Assembly: GCF_017811155.1 (NCBI RefSeq) | Contig: NZ_JACVCV010000001.1 | Span: 248,001-312,000 of the forward strand | Direction of reading: 5' to 3' | Length of the DNA: 64,000 bases | Source of the DNA: Lunatimonas salinarum | GTDB lineage: Bacteria > Bacteroidota > Bacteroidia > Cytophagales > Cyclobacteriaceae | Part shown: piece after piece, positions 38,262 through 46,883 of the stretch | Position numbering within the stretch: position 1 is the stretch's first letter | Layout of the letters: each line of letters begins with the position of its first letter | Notes under the pieces: model-generated | Databases searched by the model: none | The model's input: the letters and a program-made list of their open reading frames with translations, nothing else | Told to the model about the DNA's origin: nothing | Position numbers and translations under genes: made by a program

Positions 38262-39677
38262 TTATTTTTTCGCCATTTCCAACGCCGAGGTGGTCACATA
38301 GTACTTGGCGATCATGTTAGGCACCTCCCAATCAGGCAACTCACCCGCTACGAGGTACTCTAGGTATTTTTCGGTTACTTCACGGAAATGGTCTTCATGG
38401 CTCGTACGGAATGCCTCGGGGATTTCCACCCTCCATGCATTTGCATCCGTGACTTTCACTACGCCGAGTCCCGGAAATTTCCCACTAAGCTTTTGTACCG
38501 CCGCAAAGAGCTGATCCTGATATTCTTTTAACCCGGTGGAAGAAAGAGGCTCTATGTACAGCTCCGGCCTGTAGTTTTCTTTTTTATCCTGCCGGATCAC
38601 CAAGTTGGCCTTGGTGCCGCGCATAATGGAATAATGCGTGTCGGCAGAGCCCTCGGGAGCCACGTAGTTCCAGATAACAGAAACCTTGGCATGTACACCA
38701 TTGATTTTGTAGTTGATTTCTCCATTTCCATATACCTTTAAAATACCGTCTTCGATATAGGGGGCCAAATAATCCGGAAACTCTTGCAATCCAGTAGAAC
38801 GGGTAAACTCTTCCAAGGTCAGGTCGGTAGGCCATCGTGTGGCATTGATCAACTCAATATCGGTCGTATAATCAATGATTTTTCCGGGAAAACATTCCCA
38901 CTGCACCAAGTCCACCAAATGCGTGGTCACATCCACAATTCCCTCTCCCTGTTGCGTCACATCGTAAAACCAACCCGGTCTTTGGAGTGGCTTACCAGAT
39001 ACCGTCTTATAAAAATGGTGAACACTTTCTTTGGTCACCGCGGGTTCTTCGACGGTACCGTTTTGCAGGGTCCCAAATACTTCTTCAACCAGGCTGAACT
39101 CTTTCTGTAGGATGGTGCTGATTTCAAACCGTTCTGTCATGATGTCAAAAAGCAGTACATCGTTTTTTTCGGCAACCTCAAACGCTTCCTTCAGCACCGC
39201 AAATCCCGCGGGATCAATGGCCATTGGCTTATCCGCCAACACATGAAATCCTCCCTTTACGGCAGCCAGCAGGTTTTTGGTCTTGTTTCGGTTGTTTCCG
39301 GCCGTCACCATCACGTTACCCTTCTTTTCTGCGACCATCTTTTCCAAAAAATCATCCCCTGCATACACCTCCATCTGCCAGTCGGTGGGATCCTCCGCAC
39401 GGGTATTGTAAGACTCAATCGCCGCTAGATAAGCCTGAAGGTCCGGTCCCGCAGGAGCATAGACATGTACTTTGGGGTCAACCTGCGGGTAAGTAGCCTT
39501 TTTCACCAGGTGGGCATGAAAGTGCCCCGGATCCAAAGTGACCAATTTGATCTCATTCTCTTTTCCTTCAAATTTGGTTTGGGTAGTTGTTTCCATTTTA
39601 GTTTCACTCGAGCAGGAAAGGGTTAAAAATAAGGAAGAAAGGCAAACGCCTGTCAAAAACCTAGACGATACATTCAT
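38262..39677 (-). CDS. Lipoprotein Gfo/Idh/MocA-type oxidoreductase
   Basis: 471 residues. Lipoprotein signal with lipobox LTLSC near residue 22, so it is probably membrane-anchored rather than Tat-exported. The NAD(P)-binding region is unusual (LVTLDPGHFHAHLVKKA) and the signature is FHVLADKPMAID, with DKP in place of EKP. The C-terminal part is the putative oxidoreductase C-terminal domain (GIVDVTTHLVDLVQWECFPG). First gene of the five-gene run, divergent from the LacI regulator across a 217-bp gap containing an operator-like palindrome. Confidence 0.85.
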   Translation of the reverse strand: MNVSSRFLTGVCLSSLFLTLSCSSETKMETTTQTKFEGKENEIKLVTLDPGHFHAHLVKKATYPQVDPKVHVYAPAGPDLQAYLAAIESYNTRAEDPTDWQMEVYAGDDFLEKMVAEKKGNVMVTAGNNRNKTKNLLAAVKGGFHVLADKPMAIDPAGFAVLKEAFEVAEKNDVLLFDIMTERFEISTILQKEFSLVEEVFGTLQNGTVEEPAVTKESVHHFYKTVSGKPLQRPGWFYDVTQQGEGIVDVTTHLVDLVQWECFPGKIIDYTTDIELINATRWPTDLTLEEFTRSTGLQEFPDYLAPYIEDGILKVYGNGEINYKINGVHAKVSVIWNYVAPEGSADTHYSIMRGTKANLVIRQDKKENYRPELYIEPLSSTGLKEYQDQLFAAVQKLSGKFPGLGVVKVTDANAWRVEIPEAFRTSHEDHFREVTEKYLEYLVAGELPDWEVPNMIAKYYVTTSALEMAKK

Positions 39678-39824
39678 AGAAATTGGTGATTTATTTGGTA
39701 TTAATTTGAAAATTAGGATTTAATGAGCTGATTTCAAAGGCCTAGGATGAAACCCACATGGCTCTCCGGTCTTTCTTGGGAATAAATATAGAGAAAGAAA
39801 AAGAAGAATAAAACAGAATTGTGC

Positions 39825-39836
39825 GCAATCGATTGC
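39825..39836. promoter_or_regulatory. LacI-type operator in the divergent promoter region
   Basis: GCAATCGATTGC is a perfect 12-bp palindrome with central CG, as expected for a LacI-family operator. It is 59 bp upstream of the lacI-type gene and 148 bp upstream of the five-gene operon, so one site could control both directions. It differs from the site at 3607 (GCAAACGTTTGC) at two symmetric positions. Confidence 0.65.
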
Positions 39837-39894
39837 ATTTAATGGATTAAATTCCTAATATTCCCAAAAATAGCCGTTTTACTCCCGCAATTCA

Positions 39895-40962
39895 ATGAGT
39901 AAAAAAGACAAAGCCACCATCCACGACATCGCCAACAAATTGGGCATTACTGCATCCACGGTCTCCCGGGCGCTGAACAACCACCCGAGGATCAGTGCCC
40001 GCACCAAAGAACTTGTGCACGAAGCGGCTAAAGAAATCAACTACAAACCAAATTCCTTTGCGGTGGCCCTACGAAACGGACGAAGCCGGCTCATCGGAAT
40101 TATTATACCTACGGTAAACAGAAACTTTTTCTCCTCCATCGTAAGGGGTATTGAAGAATACGCCAACCAACACGACTACCGGGTCGTCATCACCCAATCA
40201 TACGACAATTACGAAAAAGAGAAGCAAACCGTCAATGCCCTGATCGATGCGCAAGTAGACGGCATCATGGTGTCCCTGGGAAAGAATACCACGGCCTTAA
40301 CACATTTTAAAAAGGCGATTGAAAGGGGTATCCCCCTTGTATTTTTCGACAGGGTGGCGGAAGAGCTTCCGGTCAGTCAGGTAGTCATCGACGATTTTCA
40401 GGCAGCGTTTCAGATGACAGAACATCTGATACAGCAAGGATACCGTAGAATAGCCCATTTCAACAGTCCCATGAAAATCAACATCTTTCAAGAAAGGCTG
40501 AGAGGTTATCGGCAGGCACTGGAAAACTATGGCCTAAAGGTAGATCCTGAACTTATCCTTTACAGTAACCTACAGTTGGAAGACGGCCGCGAAAGTGTCG
40601 CCTCCCTGCTAAACCAAGGAATTCCCTTCGATGCGATCTTTTCTGCGTCCGACTATTCCATCGTAGGCGCCCTGCAAGAACTCAAAAAAAACGGTATAAA
40701 GGTCCCGGAAGCGGTCGGTTTGGCCGGGTTTGGTAACGAACCCTTCACGGAATTTACCGACCCTCCGCTTTCTACGGTGGACCAAGTGAGTATTCCGATG
40801 GGACAATCTGTTGCCAAAATGTTCTTTGACCTCCTGGAAAGTGAAGAAAAGTCCCTTCCTATTCAAAAGGTGATGCTCCGCCCGAAGGTGATTTTCCGAA
40901 AATCTACACAAAAAATAGCCTCAAACCCTGTTGCCAAAATTGCTCCGGCAACTCCCTTTTGA
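39895..40962 (+). CDS. LacI-family transcriptional regulator
   Basis: 355 residues. N-terminal helix-turn-helix and hinge (ATIHDIANKLGITASTVS, RALNNHPRISARTKELV, EINYKPNSFAVALR), then a periplasmic-binding-protein-like sugar domain (LIGIIIPTVNRNFFSSIVRG, VDGIMVSLGKN, VPEAVGLAGFGNEPF). It probably represses the flanking divergent operons until a uronate-derived or other sugar ligand binds. uxaB follows after 12 bp, pointing to hexuronate control. Confidence 0.92.
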   Translation: MSKKDKATIHDIANKLGITASTVSRALNNHPRISARTKELVHEAAKEINYKPNSFAVALRNGRSRLIGIIIPTVNRNFFSSIVRGIEEYANQHDYRVVITQSYDNYEKEKQTVNALIDAQVDGIMVSLGKNTTALTHFKKAIERGIPLVFFDRVAEELPVSQVVIDDFQAAFQMTEHLIQQGYRRIAHFNSPMKINIFQERLRGYRQALENYGLKVDPELILYSNLQLEDGRESVASLLNQGIPFDAIFSASDYSIVGALQELKKNGIKVPEAVGLAGFGNEPFTEFTDPPLSTVDQVSIPMGQSVAKMFFDLLESEEKSLPIQKVMLRPKVIFRKSTQKIASNPVAKIAPATPF

Positions 40963-40974
40963 ACGAACCTCCCG

Positions 40975-42399
40975 ATGCAAAAATTGAATAGAACAACTGC
41001 CGCCGTCACCATTGTGCGACCGATAAAAATCCTCCAGTTCGGTACCGGAAATTTTTTACGGGGATTCACCGATTGGATGGTAGACCTCATGAACGAAAAA
41101 GTTGGTTTCAACGCAGCGATTCAGCTAGTACAGGTACACGGCAAACGCCCGGCCACGGACATAGCCGACCAAGAGGGGCTTTACCACGTGATTACACGAG
41201 GATTTCAGCAGGGTCAAACGATTGATGAAAGCCGTTTGGTCACCTGCGTCCATGGTGCCACCAATCCTTACCTGGACTATGCGGGGTTTTTGGCATTGGG
41301 ACTCAACCCCGATCTAACCTGGATCGTGTCCAATACCACCGAGGCGGGGATATTCGTGGATAAATCCGACAAAAATCCTGAACAAACCCCCAACAGCTTT
41401 CCCGGAAAACTGACGGCATTGCTCTACCATCGGTTTTCCGCAAACCATGATTTGATGACACCTGATCTCCATATACTGCCCTGCGAGCTGATTGAGGGCA
41501 ACGGAGAGAAGCTGAAAAGTTGTGTGTTGGAGTATGCCGCACTTTGGAAACTACCCGAGACCTTCACCGCGTGGCACGAGGAGTGCGTGCATTACTACAA
41601 TACGTTGGTAGACCGGATTGTCCCCGGTTATCCCACCGATGAAGCGGCCGAGATCCAGAAGCGACTTGGGTTCCAGGACGAGCTCATGGTAGTGGCAGAA
41701 CCCTTTCATTTTTGGGCTATCGAGGGCCCGGAAAGTCTTAAGGAAATCTTCCCCGCAGAAAAGACCGGTTTGAATGTGCTGATAGTGCCGGACCTCACTC
41801 CGTACCGCACTCGAAAAGTCCGCATTCTAAACGGTGCCCATACCACCTTTGCCCCTCTCGCATACCTGCAAGGCCTCCGCATCGTCAAAGAAGCCGTGGA
41901 TGACCCGACCATGGGAGCCTTTCTGAAAAGTGCCCTTTACGAGGAAATCATCCCCTCCATGGATAGGTCCCCCGAAGAGTTGATCCCCTTTGCCGAGGCG
42001 GTCATGGACCGGTTTAAAAACCCCTTTATCCGCCACCAATTGAGTGCCATCGCATTGAATTCCATTTCCAAATTCCGTGTACGTGTACTGCCCTCCCTGC
42101 TGGGGTATATCCGAAAAAAAGAATCCCTGCCTCCACTTCTGACCCGGTCATTGGCCGCCTTGTTGGTCTTTTACCGGGGCAGGTATAAAGGACAGCAACT
42201 GCCTGTAAATGATACGGAAGAAGTCATGAAATACTTTTCAGACGCTTGGCGCAGCGATGATGCCTATGAAGTAGTCCCGGAAGCACTGGCCAGGATTTCC
42301 TTTTGGGGTCAAGACCTGAACCAATACCCCGGGCTATCCGATGTGGTCATTCGGGAGGTTAAGGCATTGCTTGGAGAGGAGTTGGAGAGGAGGGCTTAA
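40975..42399 (+). CDS. uxaB: Tagaturonate reductase
   Basis: 474 residues, normal for UxaB. Mannitol-dehydrogenase-like NAD fold (KILQFGTGNFLRGFTDWMVD), the family segment WIVSNTTEAGI, and the conserved C-terminal catalytic block RKVRILNGAHTTFAPLAYL (Lys, Asn, His). It reduces D-tagaturonate to D-altronate in galacturonate catabolism. The partners uxaA and uxaC are not in the window. It follows the LacI gene by 12 bp. A GC-rich hairpin without a T tract lies at 42433-42451 after the stop, so some read-through to the MFS gene is likely. Confidence 0.92.
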   Translation: MQKLNRTTAAVTIVRPIKILQFGTGNFLRGFTDWMVDLMNEKVGFNAAIQLVQVHGKRPATDIADQEGLYHVITRGFQQGQTIDESRLVTCVHGATNPYLDYAGFLALGLNPDLTWIVSNTTEAGIFVDKSDKNPEQTPNSFPGKLTALLYHRFSANHDLMTPDLHILPCELIEGNGEKLKSCVLEYAALWKLPETFTAWHEECVHYYNTLVDRIVPGYPTDEAAEIQKRLGFQDELMVVAEPFHFWAIEGPESLKEIFPAEKTGLNVLIVPDLTPYRTRKVRILNGAHTTFAPLAYLQGLRIVKEAVDDPTMGAFLKSALYEEIIPSMDRSPEELIPFAEAVMDRFKNPFIRHQLSAIALNSISKFRVRVLPSLLGYIRKKESLPPLLTRSLAALLVFYRGRYKGQQLPVNDTEEVMKYFSDAWRSDDAYEVVPEALARISFWGQDLNQYPGLSDVVIREVKALLGEELERRA

Positions 42400-42552
42400 C
42401 CGGCTAAACTGTAGGAATGCATCGGAATTCACCTTGCCCAACGGGGGCAAGCCGTGGAAGTACCTGTTGATCCCCCATGACGAGGTCATGTTGAGCAGTA
42501 GTTTTGTGTATTTTTCTGGGAGTTTTAAAGAAAATTAGGGAACACCTATCTG

Positions 42553-43719
42553 TTGAAAAAGCGATTTCTCCTCTTGATCATCTATCTGGCCTTTATCAGC
42601 CTAGGCCTCCCCGACTCCCTGCTTGGATCGGCATGGCCCGCCATGTTTGCATACCTGAGGGTACCGGTTGACTATGCGGGAATCATTTCCATGATCGTCG
42701 CAGCGGGGACCGTAATCTCCAGCCTTTTCAGCGGAAAGGTCATCAATCGTTTCGGTGTACCGCTGATTACCACTATCAGTGTATTTCTTACCGCGCTGGC
42801 ATTGATGGGATTCGCTTTTTCCGGTCAGTTTTTATACCTCTGTCTGCTGGCTGTACCGCTGGGGCTCGGTGCAGGAAGTGTAGATGCCGCATTGAACAAT
42901 TATGTGGCCCTCCACTACGAAGCGAGGCATATGAACTGGCTGCATAGTTTCTGGGGCGTTGGCGCGGCGGCAGGACCTATGATCATGGCGGCTTATCTGG
43001 CAAAAGGCGCTTCGTGGTCCAGTGGCTATGGTACGGTAGCTTGGATTCAACTGGTTTTGGTGTTCATCTTAGTGCTCTCGCTTCCGCTTTGGGTCAAAAG
43101 TCCGTCCAGCCATGATTCTAAACAGAAGACCGACGCAATCGCCCAGAATTCCCGCCTACTGGCCCTACCCGGGCTAAAGGAGGCTTTGGTGGTGTTCTTT
43201 TGCTATTGTACCGTAGAAGCTACCTTTGGACTTTGGGGGGCGAGCTACTTGGTACTTGAAAGGAGTTATGAACCCGATCAGGCCGCAAGGCTTACCTCCC
43301 TGTATTTTTTGGGTATCACCATAGGAAGGTTTTTATCCGGCTTTTTGACCGCCCATTTGACCAATCGGCAGCTGGTCTATGCCGGGCAAGGGGTGATCGG
43401 GATCGGCTTGGGATTGCTCTTCCTGCCGTTTGAAACTACGATTGTTCCCGGCTTCCTTTTGGTTGGGTTAGGCTGTGCACCGATTTTCCCGAGCTTGCTG
43501 CACGAAACTCCGGTCAATTTTGGAGAGAAAAACTCCCAAACCATCATGGGATTCCAAATGGCTAGTGCCTATGTGGGAATCACGCTCATGCCCTTCCTAT
43601 TCGGCAAAATCGCCGTATATACCGGTTACCATTTTCTTTTGGGATTTTTGGTACTATTTCTGCTTTTGATTTTTGGAATGACACGGCGGATGGACCAAAA
43701 GGTGAAAATGGGAAAGTAG
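42553..43719 (+). CDS. MFS transporter, probable sugar or sugar-acid importer
   Basis: 388 residues from a TTG codon at 42553; no suitable ATG lies nearby. About 12 membrane helices with MFS features: helix 1 LAFISLGLPDSLLGSAWPAM, loop 2-3 FSGKVINRFGVPL, and FLSGFLTAHLTNRQL in the second half. It resembles the FucP/YfkL-like MFS branch. Its position after uxaB suggests uptake of a uronate or a sugar released by the adjacent operon. The stop is followed 13 bp later by a run of nine Cs (43732-43740). Confidence 0.82.
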   Translation: MKKRFLLLIIYLAFISLGLPDSLLGSAWPAMFAYLRVPVDYAGIISMIVAAGTVISSLFSGKVINRFGVPLITTISVFLTALALMGFAFSGQFLYLCLLAVPLGLGAGSVDAALNNYVALHYEARHMNWLHSFWGVGAAAGPMIMAAYLAKGASWSSGYGTVAWIQLVLVFILVLSLPLWVKSPSSHDSKQKTDAIAQNSRLLALPGLKEALVVFFCYCTVEATFGLWGASYLVLERSYEPDQAARLTSLYFLGITIGRFLSGFLTAHLTNRQLVYAGQGVIGIGLGLLFLPFETTIVPGFLLVGLGCAPIFPSLLHETPVNFGEKNSQTIMGFQMASAYVGITLMPFLFGKIAVYTGYHFLLGFLVLFLLLIFGMTRRMDQKVKMGK

Positions 43720-43803
43720 CCCATAAACCCACCCCCCCCCTTGATGAACTCAATACGAAACGAGTCCCACATTTTCCGTATATTTGGGTATGCAAGCAAT
43801 CCA

Positions 43804-44085
43804 TTATAGGCAACCCAAATCGAAAACAATCTCAGTATCTGTAACTTCAATTATCTGTGGATTTGCGTTTCGTATTTCCATAACAACAGGAATTAAGACC
43901 ATTTCTTCAAACCAATCTTCATGCTTATCATTGACCTTAAAACCTTTGTAGTTTTTATCTCTACCATACAATGTAATGTACTTACCGTCATAAACCAATC
44001 TATACCCACCTGCAAAGTAATCAAAAATAGGTAGGCGTATAACGCGAGTTAGGCAAAATGCCTGTTCATTAAATCTATTTGACAT
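43804..44085 (-). CDS. Hypothetical protein, 93 residues, unknown
   Basis: No family recognised. A soluble mixed alpha/beta composition with motifs GGYRLVYDGKYITLYGRD and EEMVLIPVVMEIRN. The middle has many aromatic and charged residues. No signal or membrane segment. Codon use is more AT-rich than the carbohydrate genes to its left. It is a plausible real gene in an accessory patch, 256 bp downstream of the double-glycine peptide gene on the same strand. Confidence 0.5.
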   Translation of the reverse strand: MSNRFNEQAFCLTRVIRLPIFDYFAGGYRLVYDGKYITLYGRDKNYKGFKVNDKHEDWFEEMVLIPVVMEIRNANPQIIEVTDTEIVFDLGCL

Positions 44086-44341
44086 CTTATATTAAAGATA
44101 TAAAGTTTGTTATTTCAATTTAGCTTTAGGTACATCCACTTCGCCAAACCTAAACCCAATAGACCTCTCTACGATTGATTTCTATACAAAGAAATAGAAT
44201 AGTACCTTGATAACAATAACGTAACCCTACTTGCTTAAAATACATACATTAAATACTGTAATAGTAATATTTAATTCGACCAAAACGAAAAAGATCCCGA
44301 TCATCCCGACAGGCTCAATAAACTCAACTAGAAATGTCCAA

Positions 44342-44506
44342 CTAGGATCCAGCGGTACCTAAAATAAATCCACCATTCACTGTTGTACCTGCATCAAAAC
44401 TCTCATTAAAATTAACCAAAATCCCTCCGTTGATATTCATAAGTTCCATCTTGGGATCAACCCACTCTTTTTTACGTGCTTTGCTTACTGTTTTTTCGCT
44501 TTCCAT
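44342..44506 (-). CDS. Candidate double-glycine leader peptide (RiPP/bacteriocin-like precursor)
   Basis: 54 residues. A charged N-terminal leader (MESEKTVSKARKKEW) is followed by WVDPKM at 15-20 and then ELMNINGG at 21-28. That last segment fits the double-glycine leader consensus ELxxIxGG exactly, so cleavage after Gly28 would release a 26-residue, cysteine-free peptide, rich in Gly, Asn and hydrophobics, ending GFILGTAGS. The NGG motif recurs at 26-28 and 44-46. WxxPxM also resembles the YxxPxL motif recognised by RiPP-recognition elements, and Gly27 or Gly28 to Glu35 would fit a 9- or 8-residue macrolactam, but the lasso-type penultimate Thr is missing. No modification enzyme, C39 peptidase or ABC exporter is nearby. 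The call rests on motif and reading frame only. Confidence 0.55.
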   Translation of the reverse strand: MESEKTVSKARKKEWVDPKMELMNINGGILVNFNESFDAGTTVNGGFILGTAGS

Positions 44507-44535
44507 AATAGTTTAATTTTGAAGAATACTACTTA

Positions 44536-44760
44536 TTTAGTTGACCTAGCCAACGTTTTGGTAATGCCGCTCCGGTTTTTATCGAGCAGTGCGGTAGAAT
44601 AGATGTTCGGTCTGAACGGTATCCTGCTGCCTTCGGGTTGTACTTCCCGGCTAGGGGTTTCGCCCGAGTGATACACCCCTCCCCGGCGATGCCCGCCCGC
44701 TGTCAGTGTTAAGGGGCGCCTGCCCAGCTTTAATGGATTATCCTTTTTCAGATATTTTAT
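44536..44760 (-). other. GC-rich open block of unknown origin
   Basis: Open for 75 codons on the minus strand between a stop at 44763-44761 and a stop at 44535-44533, with no ATG in frame. It is much more GC-rich than the surrounding DNA. Translation (including GETPSREVQPEGSR and FRPNIYSTALLDKNRSG) matches no family I recognise. It contains CCCGAAGGC/GCCTTCGGG-type and GTTC-GAAC inverted segments. It may be a gene remnant or a structured leader of the peptide gene, which starts 30 bp downstream. Confidence 0.3.
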
Positions 44761-44969
44761 TCACAAAGACAAATAAAAACGATACACCGGAAAGGAAAAT
44801 AATTCCCGCATATACAATTGGACTACAGGCAAAAAATCCCAGTAACATTAACATTACAAACCACCCTTTTTACCTCATTATCAATAAATTAAATACCATA
44901 AATATATTTGGGTTTGTCACTTTGAAAAAGGGCTGAAATGGGCGAAATGTAAATTTAAAAAAGTCTCAT

Positions 44970-46607
44970 TCAAAACCTAGACAAAAAGTCATACAGATCC
45001 TGATCGCTGTGGGTTATATTTAATTTCCTTCTCAACCTGGTCTTGGCCATATTGAGGGTGGTTTTGCTTTGCCCGGTAAGTGCCGAAATTTCCCGGCTGT
45101 TCAAGTTTAGCCGAATTAACGCGCAAAGCCGCCGTTCGTTTGGCGTAAGGTCCGGAAAGGAATTCAACAGGTTATTGTAAAAATCTGTGTGCAAGTCCAA
45201 GAAGGACGTCTCGAATTCCGCAAGAATATTATCCTGATCAAGCTGACTCAATTCTCCGACAACGCTGCTGACTATTGCCTTTCCTTGCTTGGAAAATTCA
45301 TTTCTATTCCCTACCAGTTTATCTACCGTGTCTTTGACGATGCGAAGTCTTTTGGTTTCGTAAAGTAATTTGGTCGTAAGTTGTTTGCTTTTTTCTTGGA
45401 GCTTTGCCTCTAAGAGCTGCTTTTCCTGTTCCTTTTGTTTGGAAACGAGCGTTAGCTGCATCTTTTCCAAGCTGACCCGCTGATATCTTTTACGAATATT
45501 GAAGTATAGAAAAAGAAGTATCCCCAAAATCAGAAGGCTTAACAGCAAGAATAAAAAAAGGCTCTTATAGCTCTTTTCTGATTCCTCCACTAACGCTTCC
45601 TTTTCCAGGGCATGCATTTCATCCAGGCTTTGGGTCAATAAGTTTTTCTCCGCCTTACTTTGGTTGATTTGCTTGAATAATTGCTCCTTCTCCTCCAGAA
45701 AAAACAACGCAGAATCAAGCCTACCCGACTCCTTGTACAAGTTGGCCAATAAATCACTACAATTGTGCTGCACCGCTAATATTTCTCCGACCGCCGCTAG
45801 TTGATTGCATTCTCTGCCATAACGGATAGCCAAAGGGATATTACCCATTTTTTGGTAGGTTTCCGCCATATAGCTGTAGCTGGTAGCCAAATCCGGAGAA
45901 TTATTACTTTTAAATGCAATCTCTTCGGCAACCCCAAAAGCTTCGAGGGCTGCCTCGTAATTTTTCATTTGGAGGTAAACTAATCCGAGGTTATTGTAAA
46001 GGTACCCTAGATTCTTATTTTCGGGATCGAGTGTTCCGATTTCTTTAATTCCCGCTTCCAAAAAACTATACGCCCGCACCAGATCACCTTTTTCCCTGTA
46101 GATTATACCAAGATTATTGATGATCGCAGAAAGGGTCGGATAATCAGGTTCTGGAAGCTCCTTCAACATCTCCTCTACCTGAATAAAATATTCCTCGGCC
46201 GAGTCGTAATTCTCTAAGAATAAGTAATTGATTCCAATACCCAAAAGGGTACTGATCTGATCGATTTGGGGAAGGTCGACGGCTTCATTTAGGATTTCGT
46301 AACTTTTCACATAGTATTCAGAAGAAAGTTCCGCCAATCCCGCTGTAAAATAAACTCTACCATATTGATTGAAAACTTTGACTAAAAGGCCCGGTTTTTC
46401 CAATGAATCTGCATACCCCCTAGCCTGATCTACAAAATAAAGGGACTTCTTTAGATCTTTATTTTGAAAGGTACGGGATGAATCCAGAAAGGCAAAATAA
46501 CGTTTCACCATCAACGAATCCTGTGAAACAGTGTCATCGTTAGCGGCATGGGCTAACCCGCTCACCGCTATTAAAAATATATATAATAATAATTTAATGT
46601 AAATCAT
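44970..46607 (-). CDS. TPR protein with C-terminal LuxR-like HTH
   Basis: 545 residues from the ATG at 46607, giving a signal peptide (MIYIKLLLYIFLIAVSGLAHA). About 7-8 tetratricopeptide repeats span residues 50-330 (for example LYNNLGLVYLQMKNYEAALEAF). They are followed by a membrane helix (SLFLFLLLSLLILGILLFLYF), a coiled coil (about 380-440) and a C-terminal helix-turn-helix with LTPNERRLCALIRLNLNSRE and GQSKTTLNMAKTRLRRKLNI. This is the Bacteroidota one-component membrane regulator type: the TPR part senses in the periplasm and the HTH acts in the cytoplasm. Target unknown; it is nearest the peptide gene downstream. Confidence 0.85.
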   Translation of the reverse strand: MIYIKLLLYIFLIAVSGLAHAANDDTVSQDSLMVKRYFAFLDSSRTFQNKDLKKSLYFVDQARGYADSLEKPGLLVKVFNQYGRVYFTAGLAELSSEYYVKSYEILNEAVDLPQIDQISTLLGIGINYLFLENYDSAEEYFIQVEEMLKELPEPDYPTLSAIINNLGIIYREKGDLVRAYSFLEAGIKEIGTLDPENKNLGYLYNNLGLVYLQMKNYEAALEAFGVAEEIAFKSNNSPDLATSYSYMAETYQKMGNIPLAIRYGRECNQLAAVGEILAVQHNCSDLLANLYKESGRLDSALFFLEEKEQLFKQINQSKAEKNLLTQSLDEMHALEKEALVEESEKSYKSLFLFLLLSLLILGILLFLYFNIRKRYQRVSLEKMQLTLVSKQKEQEKQLLEAKLQEKSKQLTTKLLYETKRLRIVKDTVDKLVGNRNEFSKQGKAIVSSVVGELSQLDQDNILAEFETSFLDLHTDFYNNLLNSFPDLTPNERRLCALIRLNLNSREISALTGQSKTTLNMAKTRLRRKLNITHSDQDLYDFLSRF

Positions 46608-46883
46608 ATTTTTATACACTGATTTTTTTATTAATTGACCTAAAATAGTATTTACTTTTATTATTTCATACTTTTGGAATTTATAGAAAATAGAACAGTT
46701 CACCATTGGGGGGCAACTACTCTGACCCTAAAAATCCCACTACTAGTAAACACTGTGAACCATTAACGAATTCTACTGCAAAGAAGACAGTTGCTAATCC
46801 ATCCCTGGGCTTTGAATAATGAAATGATCATTTTTGTAAACAAAAAGACCATACAGTACGCTTCATTTACGTTATATTTAGGC

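Larger units (their letters stand above)
44086..44969. other. Accessory intergenic patch, mostly non-coding
   Basis: 884 bp containing the 54-codon peptide gene (44342-44506) and a GC-rich block (44536-44760, separate entries). The stretch 44100-44340 is AT-rich with only direct-repeat-like GATCCCGATCATCCCGAC near 44295. A plus-strand frame at 44706-44936 looks non-coding. Confidence 0.5.

Noticed and set aside
44342-44506. Full lasso-peptide cluster
   Set aside because: The conserved penultimate Thr of the leader is absent and no B1/B2 or C enzymes are nearby; only a general double-glycine precursor is claimed.
44706-44936. 76-codon plus-strand open frame
   Set aside because: Its first part lies across the GC-rich block and the rest is low-complexity Asn/Ile-rich; no start context or family, so not called as a gene.
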